NCBI RefSeq assembly: GCF_004027225.2
Contig: NC_044288.2
Coordinates: forward strand, 5,011,719-5,075,718
Origin: Strigops habroptila
Taxonomy: Eukaryota; Chordata; Aves; Psittaciformes; Psittacidae
Direction of reading: 5' to 3'
Length of the DNA: 64,000 nucleotides
Both the position numbers and the translations under genes were made by a program. Under the pieces are notes generated by a model that saw only the letters and a list, made by a program, of their open reading frames with translations, did no database searches and was not told where the DNA came from. Positions 1 through 13,900 of this stretch are shown one piece after another (positions within the stretch are counted from its first letter, which is position 1; each line of letters starts with the position of its first letter).

Positions 1-2189
1 CTTTTCAGGTTTTAAGAAGTGGTGTTTTCAGTGCAGGAAGGTGATTCTTGTCTCCCAGGATCTCTTTCTCTCGGGGTTGCAGAAACAACAGCCAACTTCT
101 TTTTAGCCTAAATTGGCTGAGGATAAAGAAAATTAAACACTCTGGGAAAAATGCAGGGGAGAAACAAAAAAGGGAGAACAAAAAAACCTTCATCTGAAAA
201 GAAAAAAAGGTGAAACTTTTCAGAATAAAGTAATATTCTCCTATTTAGATTTTCCAATTTCTGGGACTTTTAAAAAAGTGCCTTTTCCTATTAAGAAAAT
301 TGCTTTCACTTCCCTGCAATGAACAGAGTTCTGTTTCTAATGGTGGAAGCAGTTGAGTGTAGCTGCTGAGTAGCTGGAGTGGGGATCCGACTATCAATGC
401 GTCATGAGCTAAATGTGATTTGAGATGCAGTTTGCTTTTCTCTATCTCAGATCTCGGGGCTAAACCACAAACTGTACATGACACAACTAAATTAATATTT
501 AAAAATAATTACTTGCTGCCTGAAGGTAAACAGAAAAAGGGTAAATAATTGATAGCACTGGGACTGCCACACTGTAAGTCTGCTGAGCGTTTATGATGTG
601 CTGTGAAGGTTCAAAGGGATTGCTCGTCTGCTGCCTCTGAAGGAGGGTTTTTGCTAATCATTCCAGGGCTTGTTTTGTCAGCCAGCAACGTTTGCAGAGT
701 TTGAAGCACTAGAATAGAATGCCAGCTTAATTTAGGCAAATCTCTAACTTAATTTACTAACTTTCCTTCCAAGATTTGCATTGTAAATGATAAGGTGATT
801 TTCATATATATAATATTTTTTCTTTATCCCATCAACATCTGAAGGGAAATTTCATGTGGTCTGCTGCCAAGAATGCAGAGTAACTTGCGTTTAAGGAGTG
901 CTTACATAACGTGCCACCCTGTGACAATACCTGTCTGCAGAGCTTGCTGATGCCTTGACACTTGGCAGCTATTCACATTTCAGTGGTAAATATCCCTCCT
1001 CTTATAGCCCAACACCAGAATAACCAGCATTCAAAGTGGCAGATGACCATAAAGAAAGGTCAGTGATTTCAGATTGATTCGTTACCCCACGACCACCCCA
1101 GTCAGAAAACTTCTTGCACTGATTGTTGCATTGAAGCAGGGGGGTCAGAATTGCCAACTCCACACAGGATTTGACAGTTTTCTGGTGTTAAAGCAAAGGA
1201 TAAGAAAATCCACTGGCAATAGATGTGGAGAGTCTAGCAGCAGACCTACAGTGTATTTAAATAAGGTGCCATACTTGTATGTATGTATGTAAATAAGGTG
1301 CCATGGGGCAGAGATTGTTAGATAAGACTTTTTAAAGGCGAAGAAAACCCAAGCAGATGGTAGGATCTATCAGCAATGCCAGCTGATCGAGTGATTCCCA
1401 AAGTGTGATTTGCAATACCTATTTTACTTAGGATTAGAACACGGATTCTTCTCTTTGTGCCAGTCAGACCTTCCTAATGGGAGCTACTTTAACACCTAGC
1501 TCTGCATCACACTTGACTTTCACTGCTTGAAAAAGCAATCTAAGCTCTCATTCGGATTTTACAAGAAAAGGATCAAATACCATACTAAGGTGTACAAGCA
1601 TGAGTGTCATCTGAAGACAGAGTAATTCTTACGCTCTATTGAACAGCAGTAAGGCTTTAAGTAGAATCCGTGAGTCTTTTTTCCAGCTGATGTGCATGTG
1701 GAAGTGAACAGCAAGAACAACTAAATAAAAAGCATGATGTGCAAAGAGGGACTGACAAAAGTATGTTTTGTTCAGTCCAGAGAAGACAAATGGGAAACAG
1801 TAGAGCAGCCATTACATATGTAAAACGTTGCAGCAAAGAGGAGGGAGTACTTGGTTCTCCCATATGTTTCTTATAATGGCTTAAACTGGGCTCTAGAGGG
1901 GGAAAAAAGGGAAATGCTTCTGATGGTAGAGATGGGTCACAGTCAGAGCAGATTGCTGGCGGGGGCTGTGGAATCTCTGTCACTGGAGATTAACAACATG
2001 TCAAACAAATACTGTCTATAAGGGATGATTTTCAGAGTACCTCAGTCCTGTCTCTTCCAGACCTGGCAGACCAGGGCTAAATAATAGAGACACAAAGAAG
2101 CTGAGCACTGAGTCTCAAGCGGGATGTGTTTGCCTGTGTATATTGGCTCCAAGCTCAGTGTTTGTGTGAAACATATTATAAACACATTT
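1..2189. other. Intergenic, no gene recognised
   Basis: AT-rich non-coding sequence. Open frames on both strands are short (at most about 108 codons) and none resembles a known family or is flanked by convincing splice sites. The only structure I see is a short duplication around a GTAT microsatellite at 1259-1304, listed separately. Confidence 0.6.
1259..1304. repeat. Direct repeat flanking a (GTAT)n microsatellite
   Basis: The 14-mer AAATAAGGTGCCAT occurs at 1259-1272 and again at 1291-1304. About four GTAT units lie between the copies. This looks like a local slippage duplication with no evident function. Confidence 0.8.
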
Positions 2190-2366
2190 GAGGGTGCTGA
2201 GGTGCTGGCACAGGGTGCCCAGAGAAGCTGTGGCTGCCCCATGCCTGGCAGTGTTCAAGGCCAGGTCAGACAGGGCTTGGGGCCACCTGGTGTTGTGTAA
2301 GGTGCCTCTGCCCATGGCAGGGGTCTAAGGTCCCTTCCAACCCAAACCAGGCTGGGATTCTATGAT
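2190..2366 (+). mobile_element. CR1 LINE fragment (3' end)
   Basis: Plus-strand CR1 3' region. It contains the diagnostic blocks GGGTGCTGAGGTGCTGGCAC, CCCAGAGAAGCTGTGGC and GGTCCCTTCCAACCCAAACC, and ends in the typical TTCTATGAT tail. It is strongly 5'-truncated, as most avian CR1 copies are, and carries no ORF2 sequence. Internal differences from the other copies in this window suggest it is one of the older insertions. Confidence 0.92.
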
Positions 2367-2936
2367 ATTAAGGGAAAAGAGGTTGCCAGGTTTTATGTTT
2401 TATAACTACTTTTTCAGCATTTGGTTGTTCCTGTATGTCCTAGCTCTGCAGATCCTTACTTACCAGAGAATCCCTATTCTCACTGACAAAAATAATACTA
2501 TTTCTTGTCCTTCTGATTTCAGAGGAAGGCCTAAAAGTGTGGCTGGCTGCAGCCAAGAGGCTCAGAAAGCAGAAGGCAGCACATCTCTTTCATTATATCA
2601 TTGCCGGGGCAGGGAACTCCTGCTTTTTCATGCTTGGGGTTCCCAATGCAAGAAAAGGCAAAACAAAAAAAAGAAGTCTACTCTGAACTCTGTTCCAACA
2701 CTCAGGTCACCACCCTTCTCCTTTCTTCCCCACACCCAGGACCACACACTTGCACTTGCACCTCCAGGCATGCCTGTCTGCCTGCCAGCACAGCGGAGGT
2801 TACCGATCTCATCGCAGCTCTGCTTATCTTTCAAAGCAAAACGTCCTAAAAGAAACCCCAAGAGCTCGGTGGTGCAACCCCAGGCCCTGCCACGGAGCAT
2901 GGCCACACTGAGTTGTGCACAGGCTGGGGAAAGAAG

Positions 2937-2972
2937 CATCTGAGGCTGCAAGCAACAAGTTCTTGTTGGGAA
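2937..2972 (+). repeat. Member 1 of a 36-bp dispersed direct repeat
   Basis: The 36-bp segment starting CATCTGAGGCT and ending TGGGAA matches 5427-5462 at 33 of 36 positions in the same orientation. It does not belong to the CR1 3' blocks I recognise. It may come from an unrecognised interspersed repeat or a local duplication. Confidence 0.75.
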
Positions 2973-5426
2973 AGTGGCCAATGGGTTTTATAGGAAGAAG
3001 CAGCAAAAGGCAAGTCAAAGTGTTTGCTGCTTTAAGGCAGTGTGAAGCATTGAAGCAGACTGGGGCACCTCTGGCCAGTACAGGAATCATAAGGGGAAAT
3101 TAATTTTTGTTATCTTTCTCTGAAAAAGTTGGTTTATGTTGTTTGCAGGAGTGTTTTATGGGACCCAGGCCTTTGCTGTGTTACCAGCTCGAGGAACAGG
3201 AAAACAGGGATTCTTTCTTGAGCGCAGTTGTGAACAAGCACAGGGCAGACCCAGCATCAAATTTCAGTATCTGCTGCTAGCCAGATGTCCATGCAGGTGC
3301 TCTGGCCCTTCCTTTCTCTCTGTGAGAGCTTGCTGCTCTGAGTGGGATGTCAGGTTTTAGCTTATTCATCTTTTCTGTTTGATGTCTGTAGAAGAAAGTA
3401 GCCAACGCGGTGTTGAGAACTGCTGCTGAGTCAAACCAGAGGTTCTGTCTGCGTTTCAAACACCCGTAACACATCTGACAGACAAGGTTTGGCAGGTACT
3501 GAACAAGCTGAAGCTTCCCCAGGTGCCAGGATACAGTTTACATTTATTTCATAACACATTTTACCTCCCACATGGGCAGTACCCCCCCAGTAAGAGCCGG
3601 AGCCCGCTGTAGCTCTAGCTTGTAGAATACTGTAAGTACAAACAGAGCCACTTGGAATGGGACAAGAGGTTACTGCCTCAAAGGAGATGTTTTCTCCTTC
3701 TGTTTTGCAGCAATGAGGAATAATTCTCTAAACTGGGCACTTAGTACTGGACAAGACTGATCCTTTTTCAGCAAGTTCCCATCTGATCAATCTGCCACAT
3801 GGTGAAGGAAGAGCCTGGAAGGATCCACTTATTATAAGTAGGTCTGGAATACAGGGACACTTTCCAACGTTTCCATCAACTGCTGAAATCCTTTCAATCT
3901 GAAGTAGTAAGGGGATGTTCTTGTTCTCCAGCTCATAAATAAAGGTATTTAAAATGCAGTCTTTTCTAGGAACTCACTCTCAACACTGTATTGAAGAAGG
4001 CCTCTTATAAAGGATGTGCTCACTCATGGTAAGTATTACAGACACAGAAGAAATTATGCTTTTTATTTAAAAAGAAAAAGGAAAATCCTGGGAATAGCTA
4101 CTGGGCTACATTGGTTTGTCTTTACCAGGGAATAAATTGGCATTTCTACAAACAGGGAATGGTATTGTTAATGGGAATTTTGTTTGACTGCAAGATTTCT
4201 GCCAGGGTAGTAATTTGGTGTATTAGGAGGTTAGTCCTGTAGAAAGGACAGGAGTGGAAATAGCTACTGAGCATTGATTGAATCAAAAACTAAAAGGTAT
4301 CACCTTGAAGAGAACTTGCCTTGAAAACACTGAGGCTTTTGGAGGTGGATGCCAGAAGCTGTGAAGCCAGCCATCTCAGTTCAGCTTCCCAGAGAATGCA
4401 GTAATACATGCAATAAAGAGCTTCTGGTAGTGAAATACCCACTTGTGAACTGTTTATGGGTATAAGAAAAATGGATCTGAGGTCTTGCCACCTGAGTTCC
4501 CTTCCTCTCCCTCCGTAGGTTATCAGCATGAAAACAGGAAATGAATTGGACACCATTAATAAAACATGAAGCCTTCGTGTTCAGGCTCTGTGCTCTGTCG
4601 TTCAAGTGTAGAAGACACTGTGTGAGAAGGAAACAGGGGAGTCAAATCCACAAGTTCATTTTACTCTTTGTAACTACAGAGCAAACTTTGGCTCAGACTT
4701 GGAACTAAACCTTTCTTTTCTATCCCTGAATGTATTGAAAAGCTTTTAAACCCTGATACAGAAATCCTGAAGGATTGTTACTGAACTGTGAGTGGTCTGA
4801 GATTTTCCTAATAGATGTCACCAGTAATTCAAGATTGCCAATACTGGCTTTCACTCTCATGTGTCTTTCACTGCAGTGTACATTTTTAGGCCTTGTTTTT
4901 GTGCAGTTGCTTTTGGAGCTGTTTATATGGCACAGTTGCTTTCACTGTGATAGATGCCCCTTTTTGCCAGTTGCTTATGTTTGTGATTTTAGGAATGTCC
5001 CAAGATACGTACCTTGAGCTCCTCTGGGGGCTCATTTTGCTACAGAGGAATGTATATTCTCCTGTCTCATAATGATGGTTCCACTAAAGAACAAAGGATT
5101 AGCCTCAAAGAATAGAGGTCTATATGAAGTACACTGAAAGACCCCCCCAGCACCATCACCTTTTCTGTCTGTATTTTAAAATCATCTCATGAAAGCTTAT
5201 GGTCACAGCAGTATGCAGCCCAAGGATGAGAACTCACAAACCTGTTATGAAAAAGTCATGGGAACAAAAGCAGAAGACCCGGTTCAGCCAGACAAAGAGG
5301 CCTTCTGCAGCTATAATAAAGGCTTGTTTTGCTCTATGGGGGAGTTTAATTGCAAAATACTTAGCATAGGTGAATCATAAGGAGCCTAACCATAGGAAGA
5401 GGTTAACCACAGTTATAGGAAAGATT

Positions 5427-5462
5427 CATCTGAGGCTACAAGAAACAAGTTCTTGGTGGGAA
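5427..5462 (+). repeat. Member 2 of a 36-bp dispersed direct repeat
   Basis: Partner of 2937-2972, differing at three positions. It lies about 90 bp upstream of the CR1 fragment that starts near 5554. Confidence 0.75.
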
Positions 5463-5553
5463 GAAACCAGAAGACTCTCCCCAGCTGTGGACAGGCCTAC
5501 TTCTGAAACTGGTTGAGTTGAGAGGCCAAAGCAGGAATTCTCCTCCTAACCTC

Positions 5554-5651
5554 GGTCTAGTGGAAGGTGTCCCTGCCCATGGCAGGGGTTTGGAACTAGG
5601 TGATCTCTAAGGTCCCTTCCAACCCAAACCAGTCTGAGATTCTGTGATTCT
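5554..5651 (+). mobile_element. CR1 LINE fragment (terminal about 100 bp)
   Basis: Only the last part of CR1 is present. It begins at GGTCTAGTGGAAGGTGTCCC, continues through CCATGGCAGGGG and CCTTCCAACCCAAACC, and ends at GATTCTGTGATTC. This is a severe 5' truncation. Confidence 0.92.
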
Positions 5652-6687
5652 TTGACCTTAGATAGTTCTTTTAGGAAATAGCCAAGTACGAGGTCAGGTG
5701 GAAAGATAAGATGTTTATTGCTGGTGGGAATTTTTGTCAGGTTGCTGTGGCTGGAACCACCAGTTCATCTCCCATGGGAGACAATGCTTCACAGTAAGGT
5801 CTACCACAAGTGTAACCTGGGGATTATTAGGACTTCCATATTTTTTAACAAGTTGATACATTCTCAGTGATAAATAAACGTGGAAGCACTGCTTCCTGGG
5901 TCCTGTCAGGAGCGAGAGGCCCCAGTCTGATGGAGACTTTAGGCCTTTGATTATTTCTGTTTAGTCTCCTTTGAAAGAACCTGTTTGTGAGATGTGCCTC
6001 TCGCTTCATTCCCAAAGTGCAGAAGTAAAACCTGAAAGTGGGGGAGAAGCCTGGGCAGTGAGACAATGCCCATTCGGCCAAGTTACGATTTCAGTGTTAT
6101 AGTTCAACTCAATTAAACCTAATTTTCTTGGCTGCCATGGACAAGTTTGATGATAGGAAATTGGATTTGACTCATGACAATATAAAGGGGCATTTTGGTA
6201 AATGTACATTTTCAGCCAAAATTATTAGTTCAACTAACAGAGTAGGATTGTGTTTTCATTGAAGTTTATGGTACCATTTGGTTTACTTGTTTTTGCTGTC
6301 TGTCTCCCTCCATAGCAAGCACAGCCAAGCTCTAATTCTCAACTGTTTGAAGTTATTTAGTCTCATGAGAGAGATGCCAGACAATTCATTGGACGATATT
6401 CAAAGTATTAGTGAGGTTAATTCTAATTGCACAGAAGGATCTATATTAACATTTCTATTTCAACACATTTTTTGTTATTTGGGGTTTAGGTCACATGAGT
6501 TGTTTTTCTACATGATTTCATTTCTGTTGTTGGAATATCTAAATGTGAGATACTAAAATTACTATACAACCAGTTCATATGCCAAGGAACTTATCCTTTG
6601 GTTGTGTGAGAATATTTTGGGAAGTATTCTGAGCCCTTAGAATGACAACCTGATAAAAAAAACCCAAAACATTGAAGCCATTCTTTT
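5652..6687. other. Intergenic, no gene recognised
   Basis: AT-rich spacer between two oppositely oriented CR1 ends. I see no gene, RNA gene or repeat that can be named. Confidence 0.55.
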
Positions 6688-6777
6688 CATAGAATCCCAG
6701 ACTGGTTTGGGTTGGAAGGAACCTTAAAGTTCATCCAGTTCCAACCCCCTGCCATGGGCAGGGACACCTTCCACTGT
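6688..6777 (-). mobile_element. CR1 LINE fragment (terminal about 90 bp)
   Basis: Minus-strand CR1 end. It starts with CATAGAATCCCAGACTGG and contains GGTTTGGGTTGGAAGGAACC, the CATCCAGTTCCAACCCCCTG block and GGGCAGGGACACCTTCCACT. It is truncated just after the last block. Confidence 0.92.
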
Positions 6778-8395
6778 CACAGGTAAGAACTTCTTCCTAA
6801 GATCTCATCTAAATCTACCTTCTTCTAGTTTTCCCTCAGAAAGATTTGTCTGAAAATGCCCGTTTCCAGTGTTCCCACCCAGCTCTAGCCAGTACTTAGG
6901 CGTGGGCCATGGCAGCACCTGAAACCACCCAAGATGCTCAGGATAGTCCCTGGGGGTGCTGCGCACAGCGTGGGTGCTGGAAGCCGCAGAGCAGCCCCAC
7001 TCCAGTGCTGGGAGCACGTGCAGAGGCTGCGCAGCCCAAAGGCTCTGGGGTTGGGTAGGGGATCCATAGCAAGGGGGGAATCACCCTGCAACAGGCTCGG
7101 GCAGAGCCACAGGGCCAGGCATGAGCTTCAGAGGAACCCCAGTGAATGGGCCCATTCTCTCTGTCGGTCATGGGTGTGCTAGTCCATGTGTCTTCTTAGC
7201 ACTGACTCTTGTGTGGCTTCCACCTGAGCACAGTCTTGTACCCTGGGGAGATACAGCACCTTGTAAATGAAAGAAACAGATGAAAAGGAAAATGCTGGAG
7301 ACTGAGAAGCACTGCTCTGAAAAACCTCTTTTGGACAAATCCTTCCTATTGAGGAACCACGTTCTGTTTGCAGTTTGAGGTTATTGGGAATATAAATAGG
7401 AAAATTCTGAGAACAGTGAAGAAGAATGCAGCTGAAGCCTTGCTGTTTGGGATCAGCTGAGTGGACATCTGAGTGACCATGATCAATTGAGTGAAGCATG
7501 GAATCATAGGCTACCAGGTTGGAAGTCTAACTGGATGTGTTCATGGGGGTGGGTGCCTTAATATGACTGAGACAATGTGGGACTTAGTGTTGCTCAGTAA
7601 GAATGGGAGTCACTTAACTTAGACTAAAATACAACAGCACTTGGAGCTGGCTGCAAAGACATTTCTCCTGGAAAAGGAGATAGTTGGGAATAGCCTTAAT
7701 TTTCCCTTCAGAGTGTTTCTAAATAACACATCTCTGTTCTTTTTTGAAATATTAATATGTTAAATGTCCAAACTGTTCTTGCTGAGAATGATGCCTGTGT
7801 TCCATTACCAGTGCCCACTTATTTTCCAGGTAGAGGTATGAGGTACCTGGAGCTGTTTGGAAACCAGGAGCAGATGACTAACCAGCATCTGGGAAAGACC
7901 ACTTGGTCCTGCCAAAGGGTCTGAGCCAGGCCCTTTTGCTGCAGTCATTCGTCACAACTTTCCTGCTAACGCTGCACCTGATTTCCTTGTAAGTGTTTCC
8001 TGTGAGTAGGTTTTCAGCCTCTCCCAGGAGGAGCCTGGTTTGTGCCAGTCGTTTTTTATAGGGTTTCTTTTTTTTTTGCATCTAGCCTAAACTTTTCCTT
8101 CCTTAGCTCCAGGTCAGTGCTTCTCCTGCTGGTGTCTCCTGCCCCTCCCTCTCCTCATCCTGCTGCTCATCCACATTAACTGCAAGATAATTACAGACTG
8201 AGCCTGTCCCCTGAGTCTTTGTTTCTCCAGACTATGGCTGAAACCCTACCCTCCTGCAGCAAACCCTTCTGAGATCCTCAGGTTTGGTCCTTTTGGGGCT
8301 ACTCTTGCTGTTGTATCTAGTTCTCAGCACAAGGTTCTTTGATGTTATAATGTTGTAATGGCAGGAGACCCTGGTTAAGCGAAAACAGAACCGGC

Positions 8396-8414
8396 CTCCT
8401 TCCCTCCCTCCCTC
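8396..8414. repeat. (CCTT/CCCT)n simple repeat
   Basis: Short pyrimidine run of CCTTCCCTCCCTCCCT type, without other notable context. Confidence 0.6.
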
Positions 8415-10924
8415 TGGGGGTTGCAGGTTATTAACTGAGCTTTGCTCAGCTGAGCAACATGGAACCGTCAGGTCTCTGCCCGCATTCCTGTCTTGCAGCT
8501 TCAAAATTCTCTTACTATTTAAAAAAGCAGGAACAAGGCAGCTTATATGGTCCCAGCAGATCCTCGTCCTGGCATGGCTGCTGATCTTTTGAAGTTAGAG
8601 GCTCCCAAAATCCTGCTGTCCATGTCTGTTACCCCAGGAGGAACAGGTCTGGGAACTAGATCCTCTGTGGGGTCAGCCTGCACCCCACTGCTGGCTTGGC
8701 AAAGCCAGCTCCAAGGGGCAAGCAGCCCCTGACACCCATGGCCCATCAGGGAATGCTTGCTGTGACCCCTGATCCCTGCCTGCTCGCCAGCCTCCACCCC
8801 TGCTTTGCCCTATGAGACTTCTGTGTTTAGTGTTACCTGCTTTCAGTTCATTATGCAGCATTACATCAACTGGTTTATTATGATAGAAATTAATTCTATC
8901 ATCTGCAAAATCAGTGTCTCAAGTGAAGAAGTCTTTTGCACTTGCTTGGCACAACTGATTTTTAATAAGCCCCTGTTACACAGCAGTTCTTAGACCTTAT
9001 TCCCAAGTCTTCACTGTGTTGTGTGGAGCTGATAGCAGGTCAAATGGTTCACAGTTTCTTCCTTCTCCCTTGCCTGGTCATCCTGACAAGCAGCAAAGTT
9101 GCTTCATGTGCTCACTGCTGGGAATCCTGCCAGAGCTTCATCCCCATCGTATGCTCCCCTTTTTGGTATGTGGATGACTCTTTAAGTCACACTGACAACA
9201 AGCACCACATCTGTGATGCTTTTCAGCCCTGTAGCAGGGACAGGCAGCAGTGTCAGAGCCACGCAAAGAGTTTGGTGCTTTAGAACCAGGTCTGTTGGTT
9301 TGGGATCTTTCCATTTGAAGGCCTCTGGCACATTAAGAGCCCTCCCCTGAGTTTTTCATCCTCTTTCAAGCTGCTGTAATAAACCTCTTTTTCAGTTGGC
9401 TCAGCTAGCAGTCTGTGGTAGGTCTCTTACACTGTGCACATGCGTGCCTTGAGACATTGACTGAGCATCACCAAACTCATCTCACACACAAGCTGTACAG
9501 AAGCTGCTGGCCTGCAGCATGCTGTGGAGTTGAATGGATCTGGCAGCAGCATCTGAATGACCAAAAGCTTTGTGTCACATACACAGCCTGCCGTGCACCC
9601 TGTTCTGCTCTCTGCAGCACCTAGCATTTGTCTCCAGCAAAGCAGAGTGTGCAGTAAGGCTTGGGAGTGCATTTTATGTTGTGCACAGCATAGACTGGGT
9701 GCAATCCAAGTCTTCTACAGCTGTAGTGTAACCAAGGGAGGAAATCCAAGAGGCTACATCTCCCTGAACAACAGCACCACTTACAGCCTGGTCTCAGATG
9801 CCAGCCTGCGGCTGGAGCCACAGAGCAGCAGTCTGCCAGCACCAGGGAGGAGGCTGGTATCTGCTTTTCTGTGTGCCTCAGGATTAGTCCACTGCAGCTG
9901 AGCGTGTCCAGATCCTACTCTGTTGCGTTTGTGGCCTGCACCAGCCTGTGCTGACGATGGTCTCTGCTGAGTGGCTCTTCTTGCCTGGGGGTGCCTGGGG
10001 CATTCGGCTCAGGAGGGTGCCTGTGCCCTGGATAGAGACTGCAGAGTGGAGCAGTGATTTGAGATACAGCTTAAAAACATCTCCTTGGAAAGCTTCTACC
10101 TGCTGCGACAAAGAAGGTGCCGAACAAACAGGAGAAAACCATTGCTGGTGTCTTGGTTTGCCACGGTCTAGGACAGTGGCATGCCAGGCAGCTACCTGGG
10201 CGCAGTTCGAGATAGCTGGAACTGAGGGTCAGAATTCAGCCTCTTCCAGAGAATCCCAGCAGCAGAAAGTATCTGAAGAATCCCACAGACTCACACCCAA
10301 TTTTCAAGGCCAGCATTTCTCCCAGCATACACAACCCTGCCCAGGAGGCTAGCAGGGTTACATTATCTGGAGTTTGAATCTGGACATGAGGAGGCAGGTG
10401 CTGGGGAAAACAGGCAGGCACATGAGCAGTCAAAGGCAAGAGCAAGCGTTTCAGGTCTGCACACTCAGCATATTGCGTCCCATCCAAGCAGAGCTGGGGA
10501 TGTTGAAGAAGGAAGACAGGGAACAACTGGGGATCTGTTGCAGGAATCTGCCAGGCTGAGCACCAGGAGTAAGGCACTATCAGTGCTCTGTCAGGCAGGG
10601 GAACTGCTTAAGGCGAGATTGGAGGATCAATTATAGTGGAAAAAACAAAGTATATTGGGCTGCAGTTGCTGAGGGGTTTGATGAGAGACCCTCTGGCCCC
10701 TCAATGTGTTTGTGCCATTGCTGAAGGTGCACGAGTCTCAACAAGGGAGGCTGATCTCAGGGCAGGGTGTTCAGGGCAGTCCCTCACCAGGGCTGGTTTT
10801 GTGATTGTTGTTGCTCTCCCTCATCAGCTTTACAGGAACGTGTAGGGCAAAGCACAAAGCTGGATCCCTGCAGTGCTGGGTGTGCTGATACCAAGAACTG
10901 CCTTGGCTCCCCTCCTTAGGGACA

Positions 10925-10957
10925 GCCATAGGGAGAGGTGCCATAGGGAGAGGTGCC
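10925..10957. repeat. 15-bp tandem repeat, about 2.2 copies
   Basis: The unit GCCATAGGGAGAGGT occurs twice in perfect tandem, followed by GCC and a C run. Confidence 0.85.
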
Positions 10958-13900
10958 CCCCCCTCCTGCGGGTCAGTGGCTGCTGGCAAACACTCCTCAT
11001 GGGTCCCCATGTCCTCAGTGGGCTCGGAGTGGCCACCACAGCAGCCCCACTGCTATGCCACCCTGCCTGGGAGAGGACAAACCAAACCGGAGTGCTAAGG
11101 AACGTGCCGGTGGGGCAGGCAGCAGGGGATGCAGCTGATACAGGCGAGTGTTCCAAGGGGGGGAGCACCCCACAGCAGACGGGGTGTCCCTGTGGGGTGC
11201 CTGGAGAGCTGGGGTTAGCACCCTGTCAGGTCTTTCCTTTTACGTGAGTGTGAATCCTCCAGATGGAGTTTTGACAAAGAGAAAGTTGATGCAGTTTAAA
11301 TGGAGGATTTAAGAGCTGCCCGGCACCAGGCAGGGGCTCAGGCTACGGCTGGGTCGACATCAGGTTAGCAGCAGAGGAGATGGTGCCTGTGCTGGGAAGC
11401 ACTGCCAACACAAAGCTCTTAATAGTCTTTCAGTGGCTGCAAGGCCTTAAAATCAATCAAAGGATTAACGAAGCAAAGCTGGTTTTATGATACATGATCC
11501 AGCTTTGTGCAATTGGATCTAACTTTGCTTAGGCCCTCCTTTGTGGCTGGGCTTGCTAGTGTGCTGCCTGCAGCACAGCAGCCTGAGGAGGAGCAGGGCT
11601 CCCACCACTGCCACGGGAGGGATGCCAAGGAGCAGAGCTCAGCACTGCTCATGCAAGCCAAACACTTCCCTCCCACTGGTGTCTTAATTCAGCATTTCTC
11701 ATTGCAGAAGCTCTCTGAAGTCAGCCGCTGACCCCTTCTCACCAGCTTTGTGTGGCTTCTGTGACACCTTCTTCCAAGGAACAGGTATATGTTGCACTTT
11801 CCCCTTTCTCTTACAGTAGTGGCTCCTGGGTGTGGGTGCTCAGGGCTGAACTGGAGCCTGGGAGCATACACCCTGCTGCTGTACGCACTAGTAAGCCTCG
11901 TGTTCCGAGGACCACCTTTGGGATGTCACCAGTGAGGGAGATGACAAGTCTTCCTTAAACACACACTGTCTCCTGGCATTTTCATTCATAATTCATTTAA
12001 CAGTGATGACAACAGGAGCAATCCACCTATCTGACACCAGGCAACATCCCTGTTCCAAACCAGGTGTAGGAGTGTTTAGCTTTTGCTCAAGCAGTTTGCT
12101 TTCTCTCAGGCTGAAAGCTGCTCCTAGTGACTGTGTGCATGAGAGCTCTGTCAGGTCCCTGATCCTGTCTGAATCCCCCTTAGCATGCTGTGGCTGCACA
12201 GCACGGGCAGATCTGCGTGTTTCTATTATACCTACTAAGCAGTCATAGTGCCAAAGTGATGTGAGGAATAACAAATTATCCCCTCCAGAACCAAGAAGTC
12301 TCAGTTTTCTGGCAGAATTCTCCTCTGTCCCACTTTTTTCCAGGCTCACTTCACAGTCTGTGGCCGGGTTGGTTCAGTCCAGCGACGCAGAGGTCGTGAT
12401 GCGACATAACACAAAGTGATACCTGGCTGCTGGATTATCCCACTCTCTGGTATCTGCATTGACTCAAGAGCCTCACAGCTTTAGGCCCCTCAGCCACCAG
12501 GAGTTCAGCTATGCAAATCTGCTGCAAGAAAATGAGGTCTATAAATAATAGACACCTTGGGCCTCCACGTCGGTGCAAGGTAATCTATTGTCTTGTTTGA
12601 AATATATCTGGTTACATATCATGCTTCTGCGTGGAAGTTACAAGGAACGAAAAGTACCCAGGACAAAATCCAACCTTTACTCACCTTCTGACCTAAAAAA
12701 AGGAGTGGAGGGGAAATGTGTCTTGGCTGAAACTGGAACTGGTCTGCCAGGAAGCCAGCCCTTGGACTCCACTCTATGCTAAGGGGTGCTGTAAGAAACA
12801 CTTCTGCTTCTTCTGCCTTCTTTGCAGTGGTTGCCTCCTTCCCTTCTTTAAAAGCTTATTTATACTATTTGCCCAGCAAAGGGCTCCTTTAGGTCTTAAC
12901 AAAACCCAAACTGCTCCTAAATTGTACTGCCTTTAAATCTTTCTAAACTGAATGTATTTGCTCACAGCAGTCTTGGCTCTTGGGGGGCAGCTCCCTCCTG
13001 ATCACTCCTTTGGGTGGCCGAGTATCCTTGGGAACACAGGGCACAGAAATGAGGTGAAATTATTTAATTCTCTTTCTGTCCTGGTTGTTGAAGCATTTAT
13101 ACACCTGGAAAATATTCAAAAATGTGCAAAAAGACTGATGAAGGGTATAGAACAGCATCCATAGGAGGCACAGCTCCATAGGCTGTGATTCCTCAGCATG
13201 GAAAGAGGTGACTGCAGGATAAAATGATAGCAGCCTCTGCAATCGTGAGTAGCATGAAGAAATCACCCAGAGGTGATTTGCTTACTGGCTCTGGTTCTTC
13301 AGACAGAAGAAGGTGGCTCTTTGCACAGTGTGTCATTAATCTGCAGAAATCTTTGCTGCAGAATGTGGGATGCTGAAGGTTTACAGAAATTGAACAAAAA
13401 TAAATAATAAACTGGACAAAGTCATGGAAGGGAAAAAAGAAACCTACCAGCTACTGAATAACAAACCTCACTTCTGTCATGGGAAATCTCTGCACACTCT
13501 CTGCTCTGGGACTATTCTGGAGAGGCATTGCTGCAAGCCCTGTGCTGTTCTGACAGTCCTCCCTACACCTCTGTTGCTGGACAGGGTATCATTGCTCTGA
13601 ACTCCTATAGGCATTCGATGTTACATTCCTGTGCTTCTCCTCCCCCACGATTTCCACCCCTATCACCTTTTTCTAAACCTCACAGATTTAGTGTCACAAT
13701 TAAGTTCTGCACTGAATATATTTTTGCTTTGAGAAGCGTCCAAACAATTCTTTGTGAAAGCGCCTTCTGGCTGCCTGTATAGCATTCTGAACAGGACAAG
13801 CCTTTAGATAGGCTGGCAAGTCATATAAATAGTAAATAGATGGTTCTGAGAACCGAAGTTTCCCTGGGAAGCCTGAATCTCTAGTTCTGTAACAGCTTGG

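Larger units (their letters stand above)
2367..5553. other. Intergenic, no gene recognised
   Basis: No coding exon could be supported. A 193-codon plus-strand frame at 2362-2943 starts inside the CR1 tail, lacks any family resemblance and has overlapping open frames on the other strand, so I treat it as chance. The stretch contains one member of a 36-bp dispersed repeat pair, listed separately. Confidence 0.55.

Noticed and set aside
7499-7530. Short CR1-like words (GGAATCATAG, AGGTTGGAAG)
   Set aside because: Too short and too diverged from the tail of CR1 to call.
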